NCBI RefSeq assembly: GCF_024305175.1
Contig: NZ_JAMWYY010000003.1
Coordinates: 52,629 to 116,628 of the forward strand
Source: Flavobacterium sp.
Lineage (GTDB): Bacteria > Bacteroidota > Bacteroidia > Flavobacteriales > Flavobacteriaceae
Reading direction: 5' to 3'
Length of the DNA stretch: 64,000 nt
Made by a program: the position numbers and the translations under genes. Positions 18,952-28,576 of the stretch are shown in pieces (within the stretch, counting starts at the first letter, position 1; every line of letters starts with the position of its first letter). The notes under the pieces were generated by a model, which saw only the letters and a program-made list of their open reading frames with translations, was not told the DNA's origin and ran no database searches.

Positions 18952-20142
18952 TCAATTGCCTTTTAATTTATCCTTCATGTACTTGTCTTTATCGTCAAAA
19001 TACTGCGATGCCCCCTGGCGGGAAGCCCCTTGTGTCATTTGCCTGTACATATCGCCGTAGGCATCTGCCACCATACCCGCACCTGAGGCCGCGGATGTTG
19101 TGGCGGATGTTGTAGTGCTGCTGAATATATGGGTTACCTTTTGCCCCAGCGCACCCCCGCCACCGGCGTGGACGATATAGTTGGCAACCGACGGCACAGT
19201 GAAGTAACCCACGATCCCTATGATCATAAATACCAGGTAGGCCATATCGGTCCTGCTGAAAAACGTATCCCCGTATTCATTTACCTGGGCGATATCGACC
19301 TGCAGCATATGTTCCTGTATCTTCCCTATTATGCTTCCGAAGATATTTGCCACCGGAAGCCAAAGGAAAATATTGATATACCTTGCCAGCCAGACCGTAA
19401 GGGTATGCTGGAAGCCGTCAAAGACGGCCAGCCCGAAAACCAACGGGCCTAAGATGGAAAGCACCACCAACTGGAAAGTGCGCAAAGTGTCGATGCAAAG
19501 CGATGCTGCCTCAAAAAGCACACGCAGGACCTCGCTCATCCACTCCTTTACGGAGTTTCTGAAGTTGTAGGAAGCTTTCGCCATGGCAAACTTGATATCG
19601 TTACCAATGCTTTCTATCAGGCCTTCGCCGGAAGCATCCTCTCCTTCATGGGTATACTTGTACCAGCGCTCGCGGTCGCCACTCCCGTCTTCACCGACAT
19701 ACATTTGCCAGGCATCGGTCGTTTTGATGGCTTCCTCCTTTTGGCGGAGCAGTTCTTCGATAGCCGCATTGGAATTCTCAACCATCGTACCGGTCGCTGT
19801 TACGGTGGGCTTCATGATACCATTGATCATGGCAAGCACAAGCGGAAACGAAATGATGCAGAACCCTATGACAAAGGGGCGGAACAACGGATAGAAGTCA
19901 ATCGGCTCTGCATTGGCCAGGTGCCTCCATACCCGTGAGGCTATGTAGAACAGCGCCGCAAAACCGGCGATACCCTGCGAGATGCCAATGAGGTCGCTGC
20001 ACAGGGGCATCATCTCATCATAAAGCTGCTCGAGGATACCATGCAGTCCGCTCATCTCTTCTGCGAGCGACTGGCTATAGCCGGACGCGGGCAAAAGAAT
20101 CCCTATGGCTACGTAAAATGCAGCCTTACAAGTGATTTTCAT
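18952..20142 (-). CDS. traJ: Conjugative transposon TraJ-like multi-pass protein (VirB6-like role)
   Basis: LHGILEQLYDEMMPLCSDLIGISQGIAGFAALFYIASRVWRHLANAEPIDFYPLFRPF. Confidence 0.9.
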   Translation of the reverse strand: MKITCKAAFYVAIGILLPASGYSQSLAEEMSGLHGILEQLYDEMMPLCSDLIGISQGIAGFAALFYIASRVWRHLANAEPIDFYPLFRPFVIGFCIISFPLVLAMINGIMKPTVTATGTMVENSNAAIEELLRQKEEAIKTTDAWQMYVGEDGSGDRERWYKYTHEGEDASGEGLIESIGNDIKFAMAKASYNFRNSVKEWMSEVLRVLFEAASLCIDTLRTFQLVVLSILGPLVFGLAVFDGFQHTLTVWLARYINIFLWLPVANIFGSIIGKIQEHMLQVDIAQVNEYGDTFFSRTDMAYLVFMIIGIVGYFTVPSVANYIVHAGGGGALGQKVTHIFSSTTTSATTSAASGAGMVADAYGDMYRQMTQGASRQGASQYFDDKDKYMKDKLKGN

Positions 20143-20153
20143 TGCAGTTTTTT

Positions 20154-20789
20154 TTAATGGTTAGTTCCCGTGAGGAATCGTATCGCCTCCACATCGCGGG
20201 CTTCTTTTGCCCTCTGCACCGCCAGCAGGGTAGTTCCGGAATTGAAATCCCTGACGAACAGCATCTTTTCCTGCATTGACATATAGATCCTGTCGATAGC
20301 CGCCAGGCGCTCTTCATCCGACATCCGCATCTTGCCTGCCGTCAGGACACCGGTCAGCTCTTCAAGATTCTGAAGGCTTTCTTCGAAAATCGTTTCGTAC
20401 ACACCGGAAAAATAATGGAGTTCTCCAGCGGCGAAGAGCCCGCTTGACTGGAGCTTGTTGCGATGTCGCCCGCAGTCCTGTACGATCTGCACCTGGTAAT
20501 CGATAATATCCCCGACCCTTTTATAATTCCGCACTGCAGGGCTTACCTGCAGCAAAGCGTCCAGAAAAGTTTTGTGCAGGTCGAAATTCCCTTTGGTCAG
20601 GTCCTTAACCGTATTATAGCCCTTGGTCAGCATCTGGTAGCCTTCTTTCATGTCGTTGAGGATAGCCCTGAACTGGGCCAGTTTTTCAATGTTCAGTGCC
20701 AGCTGCTTCAATTCCTGTACCTGAGCGGTGGCTTTAGGGGTAAGCAAAAAAAGAAATAGCGACAGCAACACATATTTTATATTCTTCAT
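20154..20789 (-). CDS. TraI-like / tra-operon helical secreted protein (paralog A)
   Basis: Signal peptide, helical; shares pattern AGELHYFSGVYETIFEESLQNLEEL...MSDEERL with its neighbours. Confidence 0.7.
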   Translation of the reverse strand: MKNIKYVLLSLFLFLLTPKATAQVQELKQLALNIEKLAQFRAILNDMKEGYQMLTKGYNTVKDLTKGNFDLHKTFLDALLQVSPAVRNYKRVGDIIDYQVQIVQDCGRHRNKLQSSGLFAAGELHYFSGVYETIFEESLQNLEELTGVLTAGKMRMSDEERLAAIDRIYMSMQEKMLFVRDFNSGTTLLAVQRAKEARDVEAIRFLTGTNH

Positions 20790-21433
20790 GGCGCTTCATT
20801 TAGATTATGTAATTTTCGTACCTGCCTCACATTGGATAACTCTTGCCCCCTCGAGGCAGCCAATGCCTTGCATTCATTGTAGAAAGCAAGTGTAAAGGAA
20901 AATCGGTCTTCCATGCTGTTATGAAGCGCATCGATCCGTTTTATCCGTTCAGCGTCATCTGCCACGATACCGCTTTCCGACACGATGTCCTGTAACGCCT
21001 CAATATCATCGGCGCACGCTGTCAGCACACGCATCATTACACGGCGTATATAGTCTTTCTCGTCGCCATAGAAAAGGTCATCAGCCGTAAGCTGCTGCGT
21101 AAGCCTGGCCTCCACTTTCTCTATCTTGCCGTTGAGTTCCAGTATTGCTGCGGCCTTTGGATAATTCCGTACAAACGGGCTCACATTCTCCAGCCCTTTA
21201 AAAAAGAGCGCATGCAGGTTCAGCTCACCGTCTTTTATACTGCCGATAAAATCCAGGCCGTCTCTGGCAACACGGTAGCCCTTCTTGATGCAGTTGCCGT
21301 AGGTCTTGAGTGCGGCAATCTGTTGGAGCATGACCCTGTCCTGGCCGGATTGTGCTGAGCTGCCAAGCATCAGCAAGAGGGCTATTGTTGTGATAATAGT
21401 TTTCATAACACATGATTTAATTCCCGATTCCAT
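20786..21433 (-). CDS. Tra-operon helical secreted protein (paralog B)
   Basis: Same architecture: LTADDLFYGDEKDYIRRVMMRVLTACADDIEALQDIV...DDAERIKRID. Confidence 0.7.
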   Translation of the reverse strand: MESGIKSCVMKTIITTIALLLMLGSSAQSGQDRVMLQQIAALKTYGNCIKKGYRVARDGLDFIGSIKDGELNLHALFFKGLENVSPFVRNYPKAAAILELNGKIEKVEARLTQQLTADDLFYGDEKDYIRRVMMRVLTACADDIEALQDIVSESGIVADDAERIKRIDALHNSMEDRFSFTLAFYNECKALAASRGQELSNVRQVRKLHNLNEAP

Positions 21434-22100
21434 AGAGGCGTTTCATCTGGTCCACTTCTTTTTTGCTCTTCGCGCGTTGGAGCGTCAACAATACATTCTC
21501 CCGGTTGAACACCCGCAGGTCGTCATAATTCTGGTCGATCCGGTCGGCAGCTGCGTTGACCAGGTCAAGGCGCTCGGCATCTGTCATACTGGTGGAAAAA
21601 GATGCAATGACATCGAAGATCTGCTCCATATTTTCAAGGCTTTGCTCCAGGATACCGCCGTAGACCTCCTCCATATAGGAAAGTTCATCCGCTGTAAAAT
21701 GGTCGTCCTGCTGAAAAAGCTGCCAGGATCGCTGGTATTCCGATAGCAGCCGGGCCTGCTTTTGGGTTACCTCACGGATACGCTGGTATTGGCTGACAAC
21801 ATTTTTAACCTGTTTGAGCTCGTCATAATACTGCTGGTACAGCTCTTTCTGTTTGTTTGCCCACTCGGAAATCTCATCGAGCTTGACCTTTGACAGCGTG
21901 TTCTCGATTTCCTTCTGTGCATTTTGCAGCCAGATAGTCTTGTTCTGCAGCTTTTGTATTTTCAGGTCCATAGCTTTGATGGCCTTGACAACCGCGGCAC
22001 GGATTAGTCCGAATATCGGTGGTGGGGCCGCTTCCGGCCTCGCCTCGGCACTGCTCAGCAGCATAAAACAGAACAGTACCTTTAGGGCAATTGCTTTCAT
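21417..22100 (-). CDS. Tra-operon helical secreted protein (paralog C)
   Basis: DHFTADELSYMEEVYGGILEQSLENMEQIFDVIASFSTSMTDAERLDLVNAAADRID. Confidence 0.7.
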   Translation of the reverse strand: MKAIALKVLFCFMLLSSAEARPEAAPPPIFGLIRAAVVKAIKAMDLKIQKLQNKTIWLQNAQKEIENTLSKVKLDEISEWANKQKELYQQYYDELKQVKNVVSQYQRIREVTQKQARLLSEYQRSWQLFQQDDHFTADELSYMEEVYGGILEQSLENMEQIFDVIASFSTSMTDAERLDLVNAAADRIDQNYDDLRVFNRENVLLTLQRAKSKKEVDQMKRLYGIGN

Positions 22101-22111
22101 AATTTTGGATT

Positions 22112-24583
22112 TTATTTGTTTTGTTCCCTTATATCCTGGGCCAGGGTCGCTATGCCTTTTCGGACATCGCCTCCGTAACGCGCAGCATATTCCTGGACTT
22201 TGACCTTCTCGCTCTCTTCTGTGGTGTACGCCAAATATTCTTCCAGTGAAACCTCTGTGCGGTATACCTTTGACAGTACCCCGCCGAGTGATATAAACAC
22301 TTCTTTATAGTTCTTCTCGGGGTCGTTCGATTTGTTGACCGACAGCACGAGGGCTTTTTCCTTTTCGGTCAACCCCAAAAGTTCCTGTATCTGGTCAAAT
22401 TTATTTTGGTACTTCCGCTGGTCCAGTAAAATCTTACAGTCGCTGTTATTGATGATGGCCTGCTTGACCACCGGGGAGGAGATGATGTCTTCGACCTCCT
22501 GCGTTACCACTATAGCTTCACCGAAGAACTTGCGTACCGTCTTAAAAAGGTATTTGATATATTCCGCCATCCCTTCCTTGGCAATGGCCTTCCAGGCTTC
22601 CTCAATCAGTATCATTTTGCGGATACCCTTGAGTTTCCGCATTTTGCTTATGAAGACTTCCATAATGATTATCGTTACTACGGGAAACAATATGGGATGG
22701 TCCTTGATGTTATCAAGCTCAAAAACAATGAAGCGCTCCTGCAAAAGCTCCAGGTTTTCAGTTGCATTGAGCAGGTAATCAAATTCCCCTCCCTTGTAGT
22801 AAGGCCTGAGCACGTAGAGGAAATTGCTTACGTCAAAGTCCCTGTCCTTCACCTTGTCGGCCTCGAGCACTTGCGTAAAGTCGTCCCTTAGGAATTCGTA
22901 AAAGCTATCAAAGCCCGGGAATAAGGTTTCATTGTCAGCCAGACTTTCAAAGTACAGCTGCAGGGCATTGGAGAGTGCTACGTACTCGCTACGGCGGAAC
23001 GTTTCATTATCTTTTTTCCACAAAGCCAGGAGCAAGGTTTTGATGCTTTCTTTTTTCTCGGTATCCAGCCGGTCCCCTTCCCCGATGTAGAAAGGGTTGA
23101 AGCGTATAGGGTTGTGTTCTTCGTAAGTGAAATAGTATCCGCTCACCATATCGCAAAGGCCCTTGTAGCTGTGCCCGACATCCACCAGTACCACGTGGGT
23201 GCCCTGTTCATAATAGCTTCGCACCATATGGTTTGTAAAGAATGACTTTCCGCTTCCCGAAGGGCCGAGGATGAACTTATTCCGGTTGGTGCAGATGCCC
23301 ATTTTCATAGGCTCATCGCTGATATCCACATGGACGGGCTTTCCCGTTAGCCGGTCACCCAGCCGGATGCCGATGGGACTTATGGAGCTTCGGTAACCCG
23401 TCTCGAGGTTTAGAAAGCAGGAGGCCTGTTCCGCAAAAGAGTCGAAAGTATCATTCATCGGAAAATCAGCGGCATTCCCGGGAATGCCTGCCCAGTAAAT
23501 CTGCGCAGCCCCGACAGTTTCCTGCTTGGCCGAAGCATCCATTTGCGCCAGCGCCGAGGAAACCATGTTCTTGAGGTCGTTCAGGTCGTCCTTCCTGCCT
23601 GACCATACCAGCACATTGAAATGTCCCTTAACCGGAAGGCGCTGCCTGCTGATGGCCTCATTGAGAAAATCGTTTGTCGCATCCCTTGCGATTAGGTTCT
23701 CCCGGCTGTATGCCGATAATGACTGGAGCCTGAGCCGCTTGCTTTCCATACGCTGGAGTGTCCTGGCAGCATCTTCAACAAAAATGTACTGGCTATAGAT
23801 ATGGTTGCAGGAAAGCAGCTGCCCGAGCGGCGAGGCAAAGCCAACGCTGAAACTGGTACGATCTGTCGAATAGCGGTCATAAGTGATGCGTGGCCCGCAG
23901 AGTGAGGGGAGGTTCGCGGCATCAGCCAGGGTATAAAGTTGGGCATACTTGCCATTTATTAATAGCCCGTCCTCAAAAACAAGGTCACCAAACAAATATT
24001 CCCCCCCTTTCTCACTGAGTGTGCAATAGCGTTCCAACAGGCCTGCTTTTTTCTCTTCGCTATAGATATCAGTATCACCGAGTAAGATCGCCTTTACAAA
24101 GCCACTGTCTTCAAGGATTCTTTGAAACTGGCCTGCGGCATCCCTGAAATCCTGCAGTTCCTGCCTGCCCAATGACTCCTTGTAAAGGAGGGATTGCCGC
24201 GCTAAGCTTGAAAATAATGAAGTCGAACCTTTCCTACCCGATGGCTTCTTGGTCAGGAACAGGTAACAGCTATGGTCCAGGAATGGGCGCTCATTGAAGA
24301 AACGGTCACTGCTGCGGTCAAGGAAGCTGGTAGTATCGTGGCTGTAACCAGGCTGGAAACCTGACTTGATAAACCAGTCCTGCTTATACAATATGGTATG
24401 TTTTGGCAGCACCCTGATGGCCTTTAGCCATGCCTGGTGGAATGCTTCGTATTCCGAATCCGATAGGGTAAAAACCTCCGGCAATTCCAGGCGGAATACA
24501 ATAGTAGCGTCGCCTTGCTTCGATACGATAATCCCCTGCTGCACATCAAGTATGGGCAGCATCTTCTCAAGTGTCTTTTCCAT
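22112..24583 (-). CDS. traG: TraG-like conjugation ATPase (VirB4 family)
   Basis: ILGPSGSGKSFFTNHMVRSYYEQGTHVVLVDVGHSY Walker A; RKMILIEEAWKAIAKEGMAEYIKYLFKTVRKF. Confidence 0.95.
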   Translation of the reverse strand: MEKTLEKMLPILDVQQGIIVSKQGDATIVFRLELPEVFTLSDSEYEAFHQAWLKAIRVLPKHTILYKQDWFIKSGFQPGYSHDTTSFLDRSSDRFFNERPFLDHSCYLFLTKKPSGRKGSTSLFSSLARQSLLYKESLGRQELQDFRDAAGQFQRILEDSGFVKAILLGDTDIYSEEKKAGLLERYCTLSEKGGEYLFGDLVFEDGLLINGKYAQLYTLADAANLPSLCGPRITYDRYSTDRTSFSVGFASPLGQLLSCNHIYSQYIFVEDAARTLQRMESKRLRLQSLSAYSRENLIARDATNDFLNEAISRQRLPVKGHFNVLVWSGRKDDLNDLKNMVSSALAQMDASAKQETVGAAQIYWAGIPGNAADFPMNDTFDSFAEQASCFLNLETGYRSSISPIGIRLGDRLTGKPVHVDISDEPMKMGICTNRNKFILGPSGSGKSFFTNHMVRSYYEQGTHVVLVDVGHSYKGLCDMVSGYYFTYEEHNPIRFNPFYIGEGDRLDTEKKESIKTLLLALWKKDNETFRRSEYVALSNALQLYFESLADNETLFPGFDSFYEFLRDDFTQVLEADKVKDRDFDVSNFLYVLRPYYKGGEFDYLLNATENLELLQERFIVFELDNIKDHPILFPVVTIIIMEVFISKMRKLKGIRKMILIEEAWKAIAKEGMAEYIKYLFKTVRKFFGEAIVVTQEVEDIISSPVVKQAIINNSDCKILLDQRKYQNKFDQIQELLGLTEKEKALVLSVNKSNDPEKNYKEVFISLGGVLSKVYRTEVSLEEYLAYTTEESEKVKVQEYAARYGGDVRKGIATLAQDIREQNK

Positions 24584-24587
24584 AGCA

Positions 24588-24908
24588 TCACCTATTAGTG
24601 TTTCGCATAAATACCTTGCGGCTGTTGCACTTCAGGGCTCTCGGCAATTGTTTCTTGGCGAGGGCTTTCATCATGCCGTGCTCGCCGTATTTGCGGCTCA
24701 ATGCATAAATTTTGATTACCAGTACGGTGCCGAGTACCCCAATGAGGCCCACGCACACCAGCGATGGCAAACCGATTATGAAAAGGGCGGCAAAGAGTAT
24801 CATAAGCAGAATGATTCCGCCGCCCAGGTACCATATGTACTGGGCCTTAAGTCCTTTGAACTCAATACTCTGGTTGATGCCCTTATTGATTTTGTAAATC
24901 GTGCCCAT
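24588..24908 (-). CDS. traF: TraF-like (DUF4133) protein
   Basis: YKINKGINQSIEFKGLKAQYIWYLGGGI; start at ATG ending at 24908. Confidence 0.85.
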   Translation of the reverse strand: MGTIYKINKGINQSIEFKGLKAQYIWYLGGGIILLMILFAALFIIGLPSLVCVGLIGVLGTVLVIKIYALSRKYGEHGMMKALAKKQLPRALKCNSRKVFMRNTNR

Positions 24909-24910
24909 TG

Positions 24911-25225
24911 TTATATGCCGAAAAAGGATTGTATAACTGTCGCTACCACAACAAGGAACACGCAGCTTCCAAACCATGCGGCAGCAACTTTTCCGGTATC
25001 CGGATCGCCGGCATTCCATTTCTGGTACACTTTTACTGCGCCTATCAACCCAAGTATTGCCCCCACCGCATACATCAGGTCGGTCCCTGCATCAAAATAG
25101 CTTCTCACCTGTTGGTTTGCCTCGTTGATTCCTGCAAGCCCGTCCTGGGCGGTGGCGGCCAATGGTAATGCCAGCAGTAGGGCCAATGCGGATTTTCGCA
25201 TAGCTATGCGTATCGTAGTTTTCAT
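24911..25225 (-). CDS. traE: TraE-like (DUF4134) protein
   Basis: GINEANQQVRSYFDAGTDLMYAVGAILGLIGAVKVYQKWNAGDPDTGKVAAAWFGSCVFLVV. Confidence 0.92.
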   Translation of the reverse strand: MKTTIRIAMRKSALALLLALPLAATAQDGLAGINEANQQVRSYFDAGTDLMYAVGAILGLIGAVKVYQKWNAGDPDTGKVAAAWFGSCVFLVVVATVIQSFFGI

Positions 25226-25249
25226 AATGATTGATTTAAGTTAAAAAGA

Positions 25250-25335
25250 AGCGAAGGCCTTCCGCCGTCTCAATCCCCTCTCTTTCTGTCACCATCTTCT
25301 CACTGCTGCGGGATGGACAGGGTGCGGCCTTCGCT
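25250..25335 (-). promoter_or_regulatory. Structured leader candidate upstream of traE
   Basis: 10-bp perfect inverted repeat agcgaaggcc (25250-25259) / ggccttcgct (25326-25335). Confidence 0.4.
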
Positions 25336-25339
25336 GTGG

Positions 25340-25843
25340 TTATACCGTACGCCAAAGCTGCTCTGCTATATCCTCAGTAACAGCAGTGAATCCATGCTGT
25401 TGGCATTCTGTTGCGATGAATTCATTGATTGACGGCCGGAATGATGATTTTGAAAGGACGGGATAGTCATTGACTATCGCCTTTAAATTGGCAAGGAGCA
25501 CATCCGGAGGCAAGTTGCCCTCAGATGCTTCTTTTAGCGCGCCCTTTACCCGCTCTACCATCTCTTCAATGATTTCATAATCATTGTAGCCGGGTTCATT
25601 AAATTCACCTGTAGGTGTAAGGTTGCCTTTTCCCTCCATAATAGCAGTGGCTGCATTTGCCTCCATGGCAAGGTGAGTATGGCTGAAAGCCAGGCTTCCG
25701 TTTGAAAGCGAAGCCCTGATTTGCGGGAAATAAAATTTGAGGAGCAATAGCGTGTAGTAAATGAAAAGTGCGGCGGCCGTAACCCTAAGGTACATGGCCC
25801 AGGTAATTTCAGTAAACATAAGCTTCAATTTTTCGTTCAACAT
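25340..25843 (-). CDS. ICE-associated membrane protein, hypothetical
   Basis: One N-terminal TM; located at the head of the tra operon. Confidence 0.65.
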   Translation of the reverse strand: MLNEKLKLMFTEITWAMYLRVTAAALFIYYTLLLLKFYFPQIRASLSNGSLAFSHTHLAMEANAATAIMEGKGNLTPTGEFNEPGYNDYEIIEEMVERVKGALKEASEGNLPPDVLLANLKAIVNDYPVLSKSSFRPSINEFIATECQQHGFTAVTEDIAEQLWRTV

Positions 25844-25953
25844 TAATCTGCTTCATTGCGGAAAAAACCGCTAAACTCATTTTACATTGACGAAATTACC
25901 GGCTTACTTTCAACCGTAAAAGCACAACTTAAAGTTGTGCCCCAAGTTGTGCC

Positions 25954-26640
25954 TCAATAGCTTTGGATTTTCCTGATGATCGCCTGTAACGCTGCAACAG
26001 CTGCTTCGCGGTCAGTTTCTTCCGGATTGTAGGCCTTGCTCCTGATCGAATCCGCAGAAAGATTTTCCTTATGTTCCGTCGAAAGATAGGGTATGATTGC
26101 TTTAAAAACAGCATTCATCGAACGCGCCTTGAACACTTGCGCTTCGTCGGCGCCGCGAAGGATCAGTGCAATTTGGTCGCCGGATAACATGCAATGTATT
26201 TTATACTTTGGATTGTTAGCCATTGCCCCTTCCTGTTTATCATTCACTTTTTGTTTCGGTTCATTATTTAGAAAGGCGCCATAACGATTCTCAATAAAAT
26301 CAAGCAGTTCCGTAAGGCATCCGGCAATCTTTTGGAGTAACGATTTCAAAGGCGGCGTTCCAAACGAGGCGATACTTTCATAACCTTGGCTCATTGACGA
26401 TAATGCGGTAAGTCCAAGGTGATATTTATGCACGATGTGGCGTACCTGCTCTTCTTTATTGATTGAAAAGATCTTGCCGGTCAGTTCCGATTGTACCTGA
26501 AGGCATTCTAAGGGTAGTTTCTCGGCAAGCAATTCAATGTCCGCAGTCTGTAGCCTTTCCAGATAAGGTCGTTCAGGATTAAGCGTTACGGAAATTAGCG
26601 AATCCAGCCATTCCAGTGAATATGTGCGGAAAGCTCTCAT
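25954..26640 (-). CDS. ICE-associated hypothetical protein
   Basis: Long ORF, 4-bp overlap with the AraC-type gene upstream. Confidence 0.65.
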   Translation of the reverse strand: MRAFRTYSLEWLDSLISVTLNPERPYLERLQTADIELLAEKLPLECLQVQSELTGKIFSINKEEQVRHIVHKYHLGLTALSSMSQGYESIASFGTPPLKSLLQKIAGCLTELLDFIENRYGAFLNNEPKQKVNDKQEGAMANNPKYKIHCMLSGDQIALILRGADEAQVFKARSMNAVFKAIIPYLSTEHKENLSADSIRSKAYNPEETDREAAVAALQAIIRKIQSY

Positions 26641-27497
26641 TTCCCGGGTATATTACGGTTACGATAATCGGCGGGGGTAGTACCGCTATGGCGACGGAAA
26701 AAATTTATAAACGCAGAGGACGATTTGAACCCGAGTTCTTCGGCCAGGGTGTAGATAGTTATAAGGCTCTTGTCTAGCATTTCCTTAGCTGTGTTTATCA
26801 ATGCCTGCTCTATCAGGGTCTTTGGCGTTATACCGGTAACCTCTTTTATGATTTTTGTCAGGTTACCCTGTGTCATGCAGAGGCTGTCGGCATAATAGCG
26901 CACATCGTGGTGCGTCAACACTTTTGCTGATACAAGGTTAAGAAATTTTACTGTGATTGTCTCCTTGCGCGCGTTGCCATGATATGCTGCCGGCTTGATA
27001 ATTTCACTTTCAGCCAGGCAGCTGCACATCAGGTTAAAGGTTAGCTGGCATATCGTAGCCGAGTTGGGCGAGATTGATGGTCCGCTGTTTTTTTCAAGCA
27101 GGAACAGGAGTTTCTTAATGATTTTTTGCGTATCACCATCAATTTGGAAACGATGACAGCCGTTGTCTGCCATCTTTGAGATTACCGGTGGATGTATTGT
27201 GTAGAGGCTGTTTATGATAAAGTGGCGGTTAAAGCTTACCATCCAGAACCTGGCATCCCGATTTCCGTAACTCTTAATAAAGCTATTTTTCTTGGTAAAG
27301 ATTACCTGTGAGGATTGGAGCCTGGTTTTGTGTCCTGCGCAAAGCAATTCAATGACACCCTCAAGCATGATGATTAGCATGTATTCATACTGTTGCACGC
27401 TGGAAAGGAAGGTTACAATGACAGACGAAATCGGCAATTGCAACAGCTTTACGTTCAGGTCCGGCAGCGGTATAAGGGTCATCGTATCCTGTCTCAT
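26637..27497 (-). CDS. AraC-family transcriptional regulator
   Basis: YYADSLCMTQGNLTKIIKEVTGITPKTLIEQALINTAKEMLDKSLITIYTLAEELGFKSSSAFINFFRRHSGTTPADYR. Confidence 0.93.
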   Translation of the reverse strand: MRQDTMTLIPLPDLNVKLLQLPISSVIVTFLSSVQQYEYMLIIMLEGVIELLCAGHKTRLQSSQVIFTKKNSFIKSYGNRDARFWMVSFNRHFIINSLYTIHPPVISKMADNGCHRFQIDGDTQKIIKKLLFLLEKNSGPSISPNSATICQLTFNLMCSCLAESEIIKPAAYHGNARKETITVKFLNLVSAKVLTHHDVRYYADSLCMTQGNLTKIIKEVTGITPKTLIEQALINTAKEMLDKSLITIYTLAEELGFKSSSAFINFFRRHSGTTPADYRNRNIPGK

Positions 27498-27516
27498 TGC
27501 TTTGGTATAATGAAGA

Positions 27517-27541
27517 AATCCTGGAAGATGCTTCCAGGATT
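27517..27541. terminator. Perfect 11-bp stem-loop between two minus-strand genes
   Basis: aatcctggaag atg cttccaggatt. Confidence 0.5.
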
Positions 27542-27546
27542 GCAGG

Positions 27547-28302
27547 TTATTGTTGGTACACGTCGGTCGCGAAGGACATGATTATAGCTTGTGGTTTGGA
27601 TTCCAGTGCTGAGTTGGCGGTGGCAGCGATATTGCCGATCATCCATTCCCAATCCCTATCCCTGCGTTTTCGTTTACCATCGTGGTAGAGCGCATTGCGA
27701 AGGATGGCTGTAGTCGTCAGAAAGCCGGAGAGCTCCTCTTCCCCTATATCAGGATTAGTCATTGCCTGATCCTCATAATAGATAAGGCTTGTATGTACCT
27801 GCGAGTAAGTTGCATCGGATATTTTCAGCGCGTTTAGCTCGCCCACAATACCGGTAAAGAGATTTTGGGTAGCGGTTCCGTAATTGCTTGAAAGCAGGTT
27901 AGCAATCTCTGTTTCCTGGGTTTCAAGGTACGGGGTAATCTCAGATGGGCTGGGTGTCATATAAACTTCGTCGTTAAGCAGCGACAGAAAGCTTGGGTTC
28001 TGTAAAGCCAAAGTCTCGCCTTGTGCAATAATCTGCGATAGGCTCGGCTTATAAAGCGGCGCGTTATAATAAGCGTCCAATAGGCTTTGGTAGACAGTGC
28101 CGATATGGTCATTGGCGTTTTCCGGATTATTGGGTTCCGCACTGCCGTTTTTTCTTGAAAACGTCTGTGTGGATGTTGAGAGTTCCTCTTTAGTGCTATC
28201 GGGACTGCAGGCAGCCATGATGCATAATAAAACGATAAGTGAAGTAATTGCCTTCATAGTTGGATAATGTTTTATGTTACTGAATTGTTTCTTCAGTTCC
28301 AT
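27547..28302 (-). CDS. Hypothetical lipoprotein
   Basis: Lipobox-like LLCIMAACSPDS after signal; internal Met MKAITSLIVLL is a likely start. Confidence 0.6.
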   Translation of the reverse strand: MELKKQFSNIKHYPTMKAITSLIVLLCIMAACSPDSTKEELSTSTQTFSRKNGSAEPNNPENANDHIGTVYQSLLDAYYNAPLYKPSLSQIIAQGETLALQNPSFLSLLNDEVYMTPSPSEITPYLETQETEIANLLSSNYGTATQNLFTGIVGELNALKISDATYSQVHTSLIYYEDQAMTNPDIGEEELSGFLTTTAILRNALYHDGKRKRRDRDWEWMIGNIAATANSALESKPQAIIMSFATDVYQQ

Positions 28303-28576
28303 TCACCCGGGGAGCAGAACAAGGAAATTTTTTCACGATTCCCTGCGTTTTGAATTCAGGGCAAAGCTATCTTTCAACTGTTTGCGGTACAAACCATTAC
28401 CTGTGCCGTTCCGGTATTGCAGCTGTGTAATTCCGGAATTAGCGATGCTAACTTTTAAGGTATCGTTAAGGTTTTATTAACGCTGTTTAACTTATTTTTG
28501 AAATACGCCAGTCTCCCAAATAGTAATCGTGACCGATACCTGAATTGCCATCGGTGATAGCCATACAAAAGCATTT

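Noticed and set aside
18663-19938. Plus-strand ORFs opposite traK/traJ
   Set aside because: Antisense to conserved tra genes; no domain signal.
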